Of a DNA stretch of 64,000 bases, positions 47,404-57,365 are shown in pieces. This stretch comes from Moniliella sp. 'wahieum' (lineage: Eukaryota; Basidiomycota; Moniliellomycetes; Moniliellales; Moniliellaceae): positions 62,001 through 126,000 of the forward strand of contig RSEE01000014.1 in assembly GCA_003971905.1 (NCBI GenBank), given 5' to 3'. How positions within the stretch are numbered: the first letter of the stretch is position 1; the number at the start of each line of letters is the position of its first letter. The notes under the pieces were generated by a model. It saw only the letters and a program-made list of their open reading frames with translations, made no database searches and was not told where the DNA came from. Made by a program: the position numbers and the translations under genes.

Positions 47404-48549
47404 GGGTGGTGGTGGTGGCGGTGGGCAGGAGGGGGGGAAGAGGCGGGGCGGGCGGAGGAAGGAGGGTGTGTGGGGTGGCCGGGGGGGCAAGGCAGACAGG
47501 CCAGACGCCGGCGGGCGCTGTCTTGGGTGCGTCGGGGCAGGACGGGAGCGGGGCGGAAGGAGACGGGACGCCCGTGGGGAAGCGGGGGGCACGGGTGCAG
47601 TGTGCGGGACGGCGGCGATAAGATGGGGTTAGGACGCTGGGCAGCCACAAGCCAGACGGGCGACAGGCCACGTGTGCTGAACGAGCGACCAGAGAGCAGC
47701 GCAGCGCACGCCCCCGAGGCTGCCCGAGCGCTGCGGGCCCGCCGGGGCCGGCCGGGAGAGAGACGCCACGAGCTGAGCGCGGCGGCGCGGCGGGCGAGGT
47801 ATTTTGGTGCTGCAATGTTGCAAGGAAAAACGCTGCTTTGTCCGACGCAAGAGTTTCGGATCTCGGAGCCACGATCCAACATCTGATGCCGCCGCTCGCC
47901 AGAGTGAAAGTATCAGCGCAGGCGCTGACTGCAATGCACCGATTGGGATGGGGATGCCGCGGGTGGACTGGCGGGAGTTGGCCCGTGGGATGCATGGCAT
48001 GACCGCACGCCCAGGAGCCACGCTGACGCTATGCTCGCCCACGCCCTCCTACCCCAGCCCAGCCCCACAGGCCACAGGCCTCCGGCACGCAGCCCCCCCG
48101 CACGCCCCTGCCTCCGCCCCACCACCACCACCACCACCACCATCTCCCGCTCCCTCTCTCCCGCCCCCGCCATCGCCATCGCCATCCCCCCATCCCCAGT
48201 ACCCTTGCGCTTCTGGCTGTGTCCGCCGCCGCACATCACACCACACCACATCACACCCACGCCTCCCTCCCCGCCTAGGCCGCCTTGTCCGCCATGCCCG
48301 CCTTGTCCGGCCGGCCTGGCTGGGCCTGCGCTGCGGCGCCACGCGGGCGGACGATGCGACTGCGGATCTCAGATGCGCCGCCCAGCCGCACGCGCAGCCG
48401 CCAAGCCAGCGCGCTGGCTTCTTCCTGCTAGGGTTGCCTGCCCCGCCACGTGGCCGCCTCTCTCACGCAGGCCTTCCCGGCCGGCCATTCACACCCGCCT
48501 GCCAGTACCCCCGCCCGCCCCCCCCCCACCACCGTCTCTTAGATCCCCC
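47404..48549. other. Intergenic region upstream of the A-T-R1-R2 gene
   Basis: Over 1 kb of GC-rich DNA. CCA and CATCGC trinucleotide repeats at about 48118-48190 precede the reductase gene by about 400 bp. No further gene is recognised. Confidence 0.5.
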
Positions 48550-51500
48550 ATGCTGCCCCCCACCTCCGACGACCTTGCCTCGCTCTTCGAGGCCCAGGCC
48601 GCCCGCACCCCCTCCCTCCCTGCCCTCGAGGACCAGGACACAGACACGCCCTCACCTATGCCCAGCTCGAGCAAGAGACCCGCCTGTGGGCCCAAGAGCT
48701 GCGTGCCAAGCACGTCGGCACCGACGACCTAGTGGGCATCCTCATGCCGCGCTGCGCCACCTACGTCGTCGCCGCCCTCGCTGCCCTCCGCGCGGGTGGG
48801 GCCTTCTTGGTACTCGAGATGGCGTACCCTGACAACCTGCTCCACAACGTCCTCGCTGATGCCCAGCCCAAGGTTGTCCTCACTCTCGCTTCCCAGCGCT
48901 CCCGCCTGCCTGCCTCCATCCCTACCATCGAGATGGACACCACGCGTCCCACCGCCTCTGTCGAGGCAGAGCCCGTGCCGCTGCCCCCTCGCTCGCCCGA
49001 TCAATTGGCCTTTGTCTCATACTCCTCGGGTACCACGGGCCAGCCCAAGGGGATTGCCAACCCCCACAAAGCGGCCACCGGGTCCTATGCACTGCGCTTT
49101 GCTCTCTCCGACCTGCACCCGGGCGATCGGGTCGCATGCAACGTCTTTCTCATCTGGGAAATGCTCCGTCCTCTTTTGCGCGGCGCGACGACCGTCGTCG
49201 TGCCTGACCTGCACTCGTACGACCCCGAGGGCCTGCTCACCTTTCTTCAAACCCGCAAGATCACCGAAACACTCATGACGCCCACCTTGCTCGCAACCTT
49301 GCTCGCTCGGCACGACGATGTGCTGGCCTTGCCAGACTTGCGCACTCTCTGGCTCAACGGCGAGGTTGTGCCGCTTGACTTGGCCCGCCGCGCGTCCCGC
49401 GCCCTTCCCCATGTTCGCCTGCTCAATCTCTACTCGATTTCCGAGACCCATGAGGTGGCTGCGGGTGACATTGGTGTTCTTCTCACATTGCCAGAGATCC
49501 AGGGGCGCAGTGTGTGTCCCGTGGGACCGTTGCTGGACCCGGAGCATGCGCTGCTCCTGCAGCCTGACAGTTTGGTCCCCGTGCCCCCGGGCGAAGCGGG
49601 GGAACTGTGCGTGACAGGCCCGCTTTTGGCCCGCGGGTACCTCAACCTTCCTCTTCAGACCGAACGCGCCTTTGTGCCTTCCCCGGCAATGGGGAACGCA
49701 TGTACCGCACCGGCGACTTGGCGCGTCTGTTGCCTTCGGGCGCTCTCGAAATCACAGGCCGGATGGGCGGGATGATCAAGACGCGCGGGTACACGGTACA
49801 CCCCTCGGCGGTGCAGGCGGCGGTAGTCAAGTACCTTGCTGTCCAGGCATGCGCAGTGGTGGGGCATGGCGAAGGGTTGGAGAAGCGCTTGGTGGCCTAC
49901 ATTGTTCCCGATCCGTCGCGCGAGGAAAAAGTGGTGATTGAGCCGTCGGGCCACAGCCCGAGCGCCAACAAGCTGCTCCAGCCTCACTTGGCACAGTATA
50001 TGATCCCTACGCTGTGGGTCCAGGTCCCTTCCTTGCCCACCCACGGCGTCAGCGGTAAGATTGATCTTTCCTCGCTGCCTTCGCCACCTGTCACCCGCCC
50101 TCCACTCGGCCCTCTACGCGCCCCACCTCCCCCCGCGGCGGCACAGCGCTGGGCGCCCAGCCGGTTAAGGAAAGCACCTTGGTGGAACTGTGGTCGATCT
50201 TGCTAGGCGTCCCGGCTAGCACCGTCTTGGCTGGCCACTCGTTCTTTGAACTAGGCGGACACTCGCTCTGTTGGCCGATTTGGCAGGGAGACTGAGCAAG
50301 CAATTTGGGTTCACTGTCCCGCTGGGTGCGTTGGCCGCAGACCCATCCTTGACGGGCCACCTGACTGCCATCACCGCCGCGCGCGACGGGCACCTTGCCG
50401 AGTTGCAGGCCGACCTGCCTAAAATTATGCAAGCCGACGCTGTCTTGGCCCCGGATGTGCGTCGCTTGTCGGAAAAGCCGTCGGGCACCCATATTCTCCT
50501 CACGGGCTCGACGGGCTACCTGGGTGCGTTTTTTTTGCACGCTCTTGCCGCTCATACTGCTGTCGACGTGAAGATCATCTGCCTGATCCGGTTCCCGTAC
50601 CCTACCGAGAACTGCACTCCGGCTGGCTTGGCCCGCATCCGCCCAACCTGAACGACCTGGGTCTGTGGTCAGACGCGTTGCTGGACAAGATTGAAGTGGT
50701 GCCGGGTAACTTGCCTCAGGCCCAATTCGGGCTTTCGGACGAAGCGTTTGTTGCGCTGGCCAAACGGGTGGGCACGGTGGTGCATGCAGCGGCGGCGGTC
50801 AACTTGGTGTACCCGTATGCTGCCTTGCGCGCACCCAACGTGGGTGGTACACGGGAAATTCTGCGTCTGTGCAGTATTGGTGGCGCGGCACTGCACCACA
50901 TCTCGACCAATGGTGCTCTCACCCTGGGCCAGTGGAGCGAAACCTCCCACTTGACCCTGGAGCAAGCGCTGGCCATTCCAGATGGGTATGGGCAGAGCAA
51001 ATGGGTAGCGGAACAGTTGGTTCGGCAAGCGCAAGCGCGTGGCTTGCCGGCCTACATTTACCGTCCAGGGACCGTCGGGCAGTTGCGATACGGGGGCCAG
51101 CAACCCGTACGATATGCTGGATGCTGTGCTGGTGGAAGCATTGAGGATGGGCGTTGCGCCCACCCTGCCCGATTGGCGGATCGAGTTGACCCCGGTCAAC
51201 TATGTGGCTGAGGCAGTTGCGACGCTAGCCACGACCGAGGTGAGCGTGAGCGAGCGCTTGCCTGTCTACCATCTCGCCAACCCTGCACCTCCCTTGGCCG
51301 ACGATGTGTTTACTACGCTCGCGCACTTGGGCTACCCTACCACCCGCCTCGCCTTTGACGACTGGCGCACCGCCTGGTTCGCCACCTTGCCTCCGCCCGA
51401 AGAAGGCGATCCTAATCACCAAGTACCTTTCCCAGCCTCGATCTTGCGCAGCGGCTTCCCTTCGCCCGAAGCGTTGGCCCACCAACCCATCTTGCACGAC

Positions 51501-52426
51501 GAAGCGACGCAGCGGTCCTGGTACCGTTGCTAGGACCTCGGCCTGCGCTCGACGCCGCGCTGTGGCGGACGTATGCGCGTCACTTTTATGCGCGGGGCTG
51601 GTTGCCGCATGGTCCGGCGCCGCTCAGTGAGGCAGAAGCGCGCCTGGCAGCCCAAGCGGCTGCGAAGAGCGCTCGTGCTCGCCGTGGTCGGTTGGCAGGC
51701 AAGGTCGCTGGATTACCGGTGCTTCGTCAGGGATTGGCGCGGCGGTGGCAGAGGCCTTGGTGGCAGAAGGCGCGCGGGTGTCGTTGGCGGCCCGTCGGGC
51801 TGCCACGCTCAGCGCGTTGAAGCAAGAGTTGGAAACGCGCCATGCGGGCGCAGAGGTGCACGTTGTCCGACCGATGTCACGTCGCAAAAGGGGTGGAGGC
51901 GTTGGTGCAGTCGACGGAGCAGGAGCTTGGACCAGTGGACATCTTGGTATCGTGTGCGGGCGTGATGTACTTTACCATGATGGCCAATGTGCAGATGGAG
52001 CAGTGGGAGCAAACGGTCGATGTCAACTGTAAGGGGTTACTGTACTGTCTGGGAGCCTGTCTACCTGGCATGCTCCAACACCGGGGCCATGTGGTTGCCA
52101 TCTCGTCCGATGCAGGTCGCAAGACGTTTGCTGGTCTCGGCGTCTACTCAGCAAGCAAGTTCTTTGTCGAATCTACACTGCAGGCGCTCCGGCTCGAGAC
52201 GGCCAACTCGGGATTACGCGTCACCTCCATCCAGCCTGGCAATGTCGCGACCGACTTGCTGGGCATGTCGACGGACCAGCAAGCGCTCGAAGCGTACGGT
52301 ACGCCCTCGGGAGCCAAGGTGCTCGATGCGAGCGATGTGGCCCAGGCCATCGTCTATGCCCTGGTCCAGCCCGAACATGTGGCCGTGAATGAGGTGCTGG
52401 TCGAGCCGCGGGAGGAACCGATCTGA
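48550..52426 (+). CDS. A-T-R1-R2 NRPS-like carboxylate reductase, probable glycine-betaine reductase (ATRR)
   Basis: ATGCTGCCC at 48550. Adenylation domain (about 48570-50090): SYSSGTTGQPKG (A3), LYSISETHEV (A5), YRTGDLARLL (A7), GRMGGMIKTRGY (A8) and GVSGKID with the A10 lysine. Thiolation domain: GHSFFELGGHSL, its Ser being the phosphopantetheine site (about 50260). R1 thioester reductase: HILLTGSTGYLG (NADPH site, about 50500), HISTNGAL and YGQSKWVAEQL (catalytic Tyr/Lys). R2 (from about 51710): WITGASSGIGAAVAEAL, ILVSCAGVM, AISSDAG and YSASK, a YdfG-like short-chain dehydrogenase. This order is that of the fungal ATRR family, which reduces glycine betaine to choline through the aldehyde using ATP and NADPH. 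Substrate is inferred from architecture, not from residues. Length is about 1,290, no intron; about six frame changes. All catalytic motifs are present. Confidence 0.9.
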
Positions 52427-52981
52427 GTCGGTCGAGAGGGCGGAGGCCGGGAGGGGGGGCAAGACGCAAGCCGATGGGATGGCGCCGATAAGCCATGCTT
52501 TCTTTATCTCTCTACCAAGCAGCCAGTCCTTTGAATTGTATTATGTGCCTATCATATGCTAGTCAACTCAATAGTCCACTTGATTCCCGAGATAGAAACA
52601 AGAACAAACCAATAAAATGACCGGGGGGGGAAGCGCCTCCTGTCTAGCCTACTACCCTGCCACGCAGAGACAAACAGTGGTCGCAAGTCCCCTGAACGAA
52701 GCGGAGCGTGGAGCTCCCATCTCCCTGAAATGTGAATCGGAAAGGGCAATTGCATCGGCAGATCTTCGTCCGGCCGGGCACGGGGCGTGGGACGTCGGGG
52801 GGAAAGGGAGCATAGTGGGAAGGAGGAGGAATAGACTGGGTTCTGCTCGCTGATGAGAATGGGGGATGGGTGGAGGAGTGTGGACCACGAAACCTACTGC
52901 TTCGCTTCAAGAGCAAGTGGCCGGCGTAGCGTATGGTTTTGGTACGCAAGATACGGCGCCTCAGGGCCTCACTGGCTCACC
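52427..52981. other. Convergent intergenic region between the reductase and TMS1 genes
   Basis: It contains the 3' ends of two convergent genes and an AT-richer segment (52500-52620). No gene is seen. Confidence 0.6.
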
Positions 52982-54505
52982 TCAGTAGTCAAACCGGTCC
53001 GGGAAGAGCAGCGGGGCAAGCAAGCTCCACGTATACAACCCCACGCACACCCAAGAACTCACGATCCGCATCCACATCGACGTGCTGGAGCGCCCAATCA
53101 AGGCTACGGGGCCTTCCTCGGAATCCGACTCGTCCGCCTCGCTCAACTTGACCCACCGCCAGTCAGTCAACAGCATGGCCGTGTAGCAAGCGGCCATGGC
53201 AAACCAAGTGGAAAAAGGCATAGTTGTACCTTCCCGTTCCGCTCATCGTCGCCTTCGTCGCTGTTTCCATTGGCCATAGCTTCTTCCTCCCTCCGCCTCG
53301 GCCTCGTCCAGCGCCGACTGTGGGATCGCACCAGCTTCCACCGCCGCCTGCAACGCTTGGATCCGCATCGTCGTCCGTCCAGCCGATGGTGGCTCGGTAA
53401 TCACCCCCCACGCGCTTCGCATCGCTGCTGGCCAGAGGACCATAGCCCTCGGCGCCGTCGCATACGACGCTACTTCGTACTTGTTGCGTTCGGCGCGTGC
53501 CTTGCCGACCAAGGTGTTGGACTGGGTCGCAGCTCGACTGGTGCTATATGCAATGGCCAAGAAGGTGAACAAGGCCCGACCACCGCGGTGGTCGTCTTAA
53601 CGATCCACCGCGGCGCGCGCTAATCGGGTTGCACTTCTCGTCGTCGCGGTTGATCACGGCCGAGGCGGTGAGGTAGGAGCAGTAGGCAGCCACCATGGAG
53701 GCTTGGGCCAGACCCGAGCGCGGGTTGGCCGTCTGCACAGCAGAGAAATGGAAAGGAAAGTAAGGCAAGGATGAGGATGAGGTTGAGGTGATCAAGCTTT
53801 GGTTGAGATGGCATCCTTCCGAAGCAAAGAACCCATACAGCACCCCGTCACACTGAGCGCCACCACGTACATGCCCACCGTGCTGCCAATCAGGGTGAAC
53901 TTCCAAAAGTCCGATTCGGTGCGTTCCCAGTTATCCAAGCACGTCTCCGACCACGTGTAGACAAAGTCGATCAGAAAGTCCACCACGATAAAGCAAGTGG
54001 CGAGCAACAAGGCGGGGTAGGTGCCCCAAACACGAAAAAGCCATTGGGAACAAAAACATACCCACCACCAACACGGCCCATAACAGTACCTTGGGACCCC
54101 ACCAACCATTCTGCAACGCAGCACGACGCGACCGCGTATCCTTGACCCCAATCAACGCCGCGCCCAGCACAAGGTGAAGCAGCACCAACGCAAAGTGATG
54201 CGGTGCACGGCCAACAGGCCATAGCACCGGTCCCGGTCCGCATGGCGTCCATCCGGATCCAACTGTAGGACCACTGCTCTAGTTTGCGCACTGCGAGGGG
54301 CGTGCGGCTCACCAGGCCAGCAGTGCATACGAGACAGAAGAGCGCATAACCCACGCGGGTTGCAATGCTGCTCTGGCAGTTGCACGACTTGAACAGCGCC
54401 GGGCGGCAGTGGAGGTGCAGAAGCACGCGGCTGCGCTTAGACACGACGTGCCAGCCCAGCCAGCGCGCCTCCGCCCAGCAACGGAAGCGATAACAGCGCG
54501 CCCAT
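52982..54505 (-). CDS. TMS1: TMS1/SERINC (TDE1) family membrane protein
   Basis: ATG 54505-54503 starts MGALLSLPLLGGG, typical of the family, then ALFKSCNCQSSIATRVGYAL. Further signatures are AALQNGWWGPKVLLW, LLATCFIVVDFLIDFVYTWS, WKFTLIGSTVGMYVVALSVTG, NPRSGLAQASMVAAYCSYL followed by TASAVINRDDEKCNP, LFTFLAIAYSTSRAAT and YNYAFFHLV..AMAACYTAML. The stop is at 52982. About ten to eleven membrane helices are expected and most are visible. Members sit in the vacuole, endosome or plasma membrane; proposed roles in serine/lipid handling and restriction of enveloped particles in animals are debated, so function is left open. Length is about 505 residues and no intron seems required. Frame changes include a missing T in the TTT run of FHLVFAMAA. 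Confidence 0.93.
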
Positions 54506-54952
54506 TGCCCTGGACGCAGATGGAGACGGTGGCGGCGCTCGTCCGAGGCGGTGGCGGCGGCGGCAGCAACGAGGCGGCAACCCTAACGAGAGCAGGGGAG
54601 GGTTGTGAAATGTTCACGCTCCTGCGCCCGCAGAGCTATGACGACATGGCCATCAAACAGCAACGTTTTAACCGACTGTGATATGCTAAAGTGCAGTCGA
54701 ATGGTCATGGATGCTTGGCTTGGCCTAGCGCCAGAGTTGGGCGCTAAAAGCGGCGATGACCACCTTCAATCAAGGGTCAGCGGCGCACAGGGCAGACCAA
54801 AAAGAATAGAGCCAAATGCGGTCCCTAACAAGGAGCGGGGAGAGATGCGCGCAAACAAGGAAGGAGAGGAGAGAGGAGGAGGTAGCCAGCGATACCTGCA
54901 TGCTTGCGATGAGGGGCCCAACATGAGCCACAATCCCAAAGCAAAGGTGGAG
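54506..54952. other. Upstream region of TMS1
   Basis: This interval holds the TMS1 promoter and the 3' side of the alpha-adaptin-ear gene (same strand, so tandem). It includes a CTTGGCTTGG-like short repeat near 54714. No separate gene is seen. Confidence 0.6.
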
Positions 54953-56069
54953 CTAGATGGCAAGGCCCAGTTGGTGAACGAGGTAGGTGCATAGGTGGTA
55001 GGATGCACTGGCATTAGTAGTTCGCGTGGTAAGGCGCGCTAACTGCAGAAGGGTAGAGAAGCGTCAGTACGAGTAGCCAGGGAGGTGGGCGAGAGCAGGA
55101 GGAGGAAAAAGAAAAGGAATACCATATGGGGGCGGAGGAGGAGAGGGAAACCAAGTAAGAAGCAATACGTACTCCGATTGCCGATTGAGTTCCAGACGCA
55201 ACAGGCACCCCACATTGCCCAGGCGAGAAGTATGCAGGACCCCAGCCCCGACCAAGTTGGCTGGGTTCTTGTCGATCCCTGGCAGTTGAGCAAAGCCAGC
55301 ACGGGAGAGGATCCGACGCGCACGCAATAGAGCGTTCCGACCGCTTGGTCATGCTCCCGTGCTGCTGCAGGGTCCATGACCGCAGGTGCAATGGGGAAGA
55401 TGCGCTGGGCTTCGCATGGGTTGGCCGAACCAATCTGGTGCCAGCGAGCGAAAAAGTCTGAAGCACCCAACGGACCCGCCACGGGCTCTAGGAAGCGCGA
55501 AAGCGGTAGCGGGGGGGAGGAAGAGGTGTACGCGCTTCCCCTCGGCGACAGAAGAGGCAGGGGAAGGTTGTATGGTGGGGTGAACAAAACGCACTTCCAG
55601 CACCAAGGGAGCTTGTCCCATTTGCCCACTTGCATAAGGCGCCGCGCACTCTACGCGCACTACGTGGCCCAGTTGCGTTTCTGGAGCCAAGGCCAAGGGC
55701 ATATCATCAAGGGCGGGTAAGCTAGAGCGGACCGAGAGCGGCGCGGAGCTGGAGTGACCTGTGGGAGAAGGGGAGGTGTCAGGCACGGAGCGAGCGTGTA
55801 CGTTAACCGAAAATTCCTCTAAACACGCCGAGGGGAGCTTGTTGCCATAGAAGATAGCCACGTCCCCTGACCCCGATCGATATTGCGAAAGGCGGTTTGA
55901 GCCCAATCTGGATGGTCTCAGACTCGTACAACACCCCCTCGCCTCGGTCGAGCAATGCGGAGTACCATGCGGGGGATATGGCTGGCGTCAATGCTCCGGT
56001 GGGCGTGGCGATTGAAGCTGGTGCCAGCGCCTGAGGCGCCGCGGGCGGCATGACATGGACAGCTGCCAT
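54953..56069 (-). CDS. Stand-alone alpha-adaptin (AP-2) appendage domain protein
   Basis: ATG 56069-56067 (MAAVHVMPPAAPQ) starts a short Pro/Ala hinge. The Ig-like half of the ear follows: LLDRGEGVLYESETIQIGLK, SGSGDVAIFYGNKLPSACL, then LGHVVRVECAAPY and LVLEVRFVHPTI. The platform half reads SRFLEPVAGPLGASDFFARW, HQIGSANPCEAQRIFPI, KNPANLVGAGVLHTSRLGNV and GCLLRLELNRQ. An intron at 55043-55172 (GTACGT...CAG) leads to ARLTTRTTN and the stop at 54953. Both subdomains match AP-2 alpha rather than beta or gamma ears. The trunk of alpha-adaptin, about 600 residues, is absent: only 700 bp separate this start from the next gene, on the other strand. It may be a genuine split gene, an extra ear-only paralogue, or the product of a misassembly. 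Length is about 330 residues. Confidence 0.82.
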
Positions 56070-56778
56070 GGGTGGAAGCACGTGGAAAAAGAGGGAGGGA
56101 GCGGGGCGACTGGCTGTGCAAGTCGCGAGAAAACGAGAAGAGGGACAGATAGGTCAAATCCAGATGATAGGCAAGCCGGGCGGACGGGGGAGGGATTGGG
56201 AACTGGCTCATTGGGGGCGTGGCGGGGCCCATCCTAGCAAATGCTCTGGCTGAGGCCGAGGTGTGCTGAAGCTGAGGTAGGCTGAAGTAGGCTCAAGCTG
56301 AGTGAGGGTAAGGCGCGCTGAGGCAGGTTGCAAGAATATGCAACTCGCACAATTGATAAGATTGTACGTGACTCGGTTTTCCCTATCTTGCCAAGTATTG
56401 CTGTTCAAGCTTCAAGGTTCAAGGTTCAAGCTTCAAGAGGAACGTCGCATCCGTCGAGCGGGTCGCCACGTTGCTCCACTGCCCCCCGCCGGCCTAGCGC
56501 GGCGCTGCTGACACTGCCGCCATGCCCAGCGGAGGGAGCTAAGGTTTGCACCCTTCGGCTGCATTCGAGACGCGGCCAGGCGTCGATTTGATTCGCTTCC
56601 GCCCGTGTCGTTCCGCCGTGCGGCTTCTTCCCCGCCGCCGCGGGCCCACGAGGAAGCTCGGCTTAGCTCAGCCGGGCCGGGGCGCTGTGGGCGGCTCGGG
56701 CTCAGCCCATCTGGTGAGCTGGGCGTGTCGAGCGACATCTTCCTCCTCGTGCCCACCAACCACCTCCCCTTGTCCATC
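56070..56778. promoter_or_regulatory. Divergent region between the adaptin-ear gene and GIS2
   Basis: This 709-bp interval holds both promoters. TTCAAGCTTCAAGG direct repeats occupy 56403-56439. A minus-strand stretch ending CACAGCCAG near 56120 may be a 5' untranslated exon/intron boundary of the ear gene. No alpha-adaptin trunk sequence is found here. Confidence 0.55.
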
Positions 56779-57365
56779 ATGGCCCGTCGTGCGCGCAGCT
56801 GCTTTGTGTGTGGAAAGCTCGGCCACCTCGCCTCGGAGTGCACCAGCCCCGAGCGCGTGTGCTTCAACTGTGGCAACCTGGGCCACGAGAGCAACGCTTG
56901 CCCCGAGCCCCACTCGGCCACCCAGCGCCAGTGCTACCGCTGTGGCCAGTCGGGCCACATCAAGGCCGACTGCCCCAACGAGCCCGTCCAAATTGAGCAG
57001 ACCCCCGCCGCTGCTGGCAAGGCCTCCACCAACACCGAGACGCCTGCCCCCCGCCCCGGCCAAGACCAAGGCATGCTACAACTGTGGCTCCCACGACCAC
57101 TTGGCCCGCGATGCCCTGAGCCGGCGTCGGGCGAGCCCGTGCCCGCGCCCAACACTTCGCGCGTGCGCTGCCGTAACTGCTCGGAGCGCGGCCACTTTGC
57201 CCGTGACTGCCCCAACGACAAGAAGTGCTACCGCTGCCAGGGCACTGGTCACGTACGTTGACTTGTTTCTCGTTGTGTGCTTCTTTGGGTCTTGCTAACG
57301 TGTTATCCTTGTCTTTCACCTCCTCCCCAGATCGGCGTGACTGCCCCAACGAGAAGGCGGAGTAA
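56779..57365 (+). CDS. GIS2: CNBP/GIS2-type CCHC zinc-knuckle nucleic-acid-binding protein
   Basis: ATGGCCCGTCGT at 56779. Six CCHC knuckles are visible: CFVCGKLGHLASEC, CFNCGNLGHESNAC, CYRCGQSGHIKADC, CYNCGSHDHLARDC, CRNCSERGHFARDC and a final CYRCQGTGH split by an intron (57253-57330, GTACGT...CAG) before RRDCPNEKAE. Budding-yeast Gis2 has seven. Proteins of this group bind single-stranded nucleic acid and mRNA and associate with ribosomes. The fifth-knuckle region is preceded by a Pro/Thr-rich linker (about 57000-57060). Two frame changes, near 57055 and 57110. The stop TAA at 57363-57365 overlaps a perfect GTAAGT donor, and CACTATAG at 57530-57537 could be its acceptor, so a third exon extending to about 57645 is an alternative end. 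Confidence 0.9.

Noticed and set aside
46661-47632. A 323-codon plus-strand frame rich in Gly and Arg.
   Set aside because: It runs through the GATCGG array and G-rich DNA, has no domain and no codon bias; probably a chance frame in high-GC sequence.
48550-51530. Alpha-aminoadipate reductase (LYS2) as the identity of the NRPS-like gene.
   Set aside because: LYS2 ends after the thioester reductase; here a complete YdfG-like dehydrogenase follows in the same gene, which matches the A-T-R1-R2 class.
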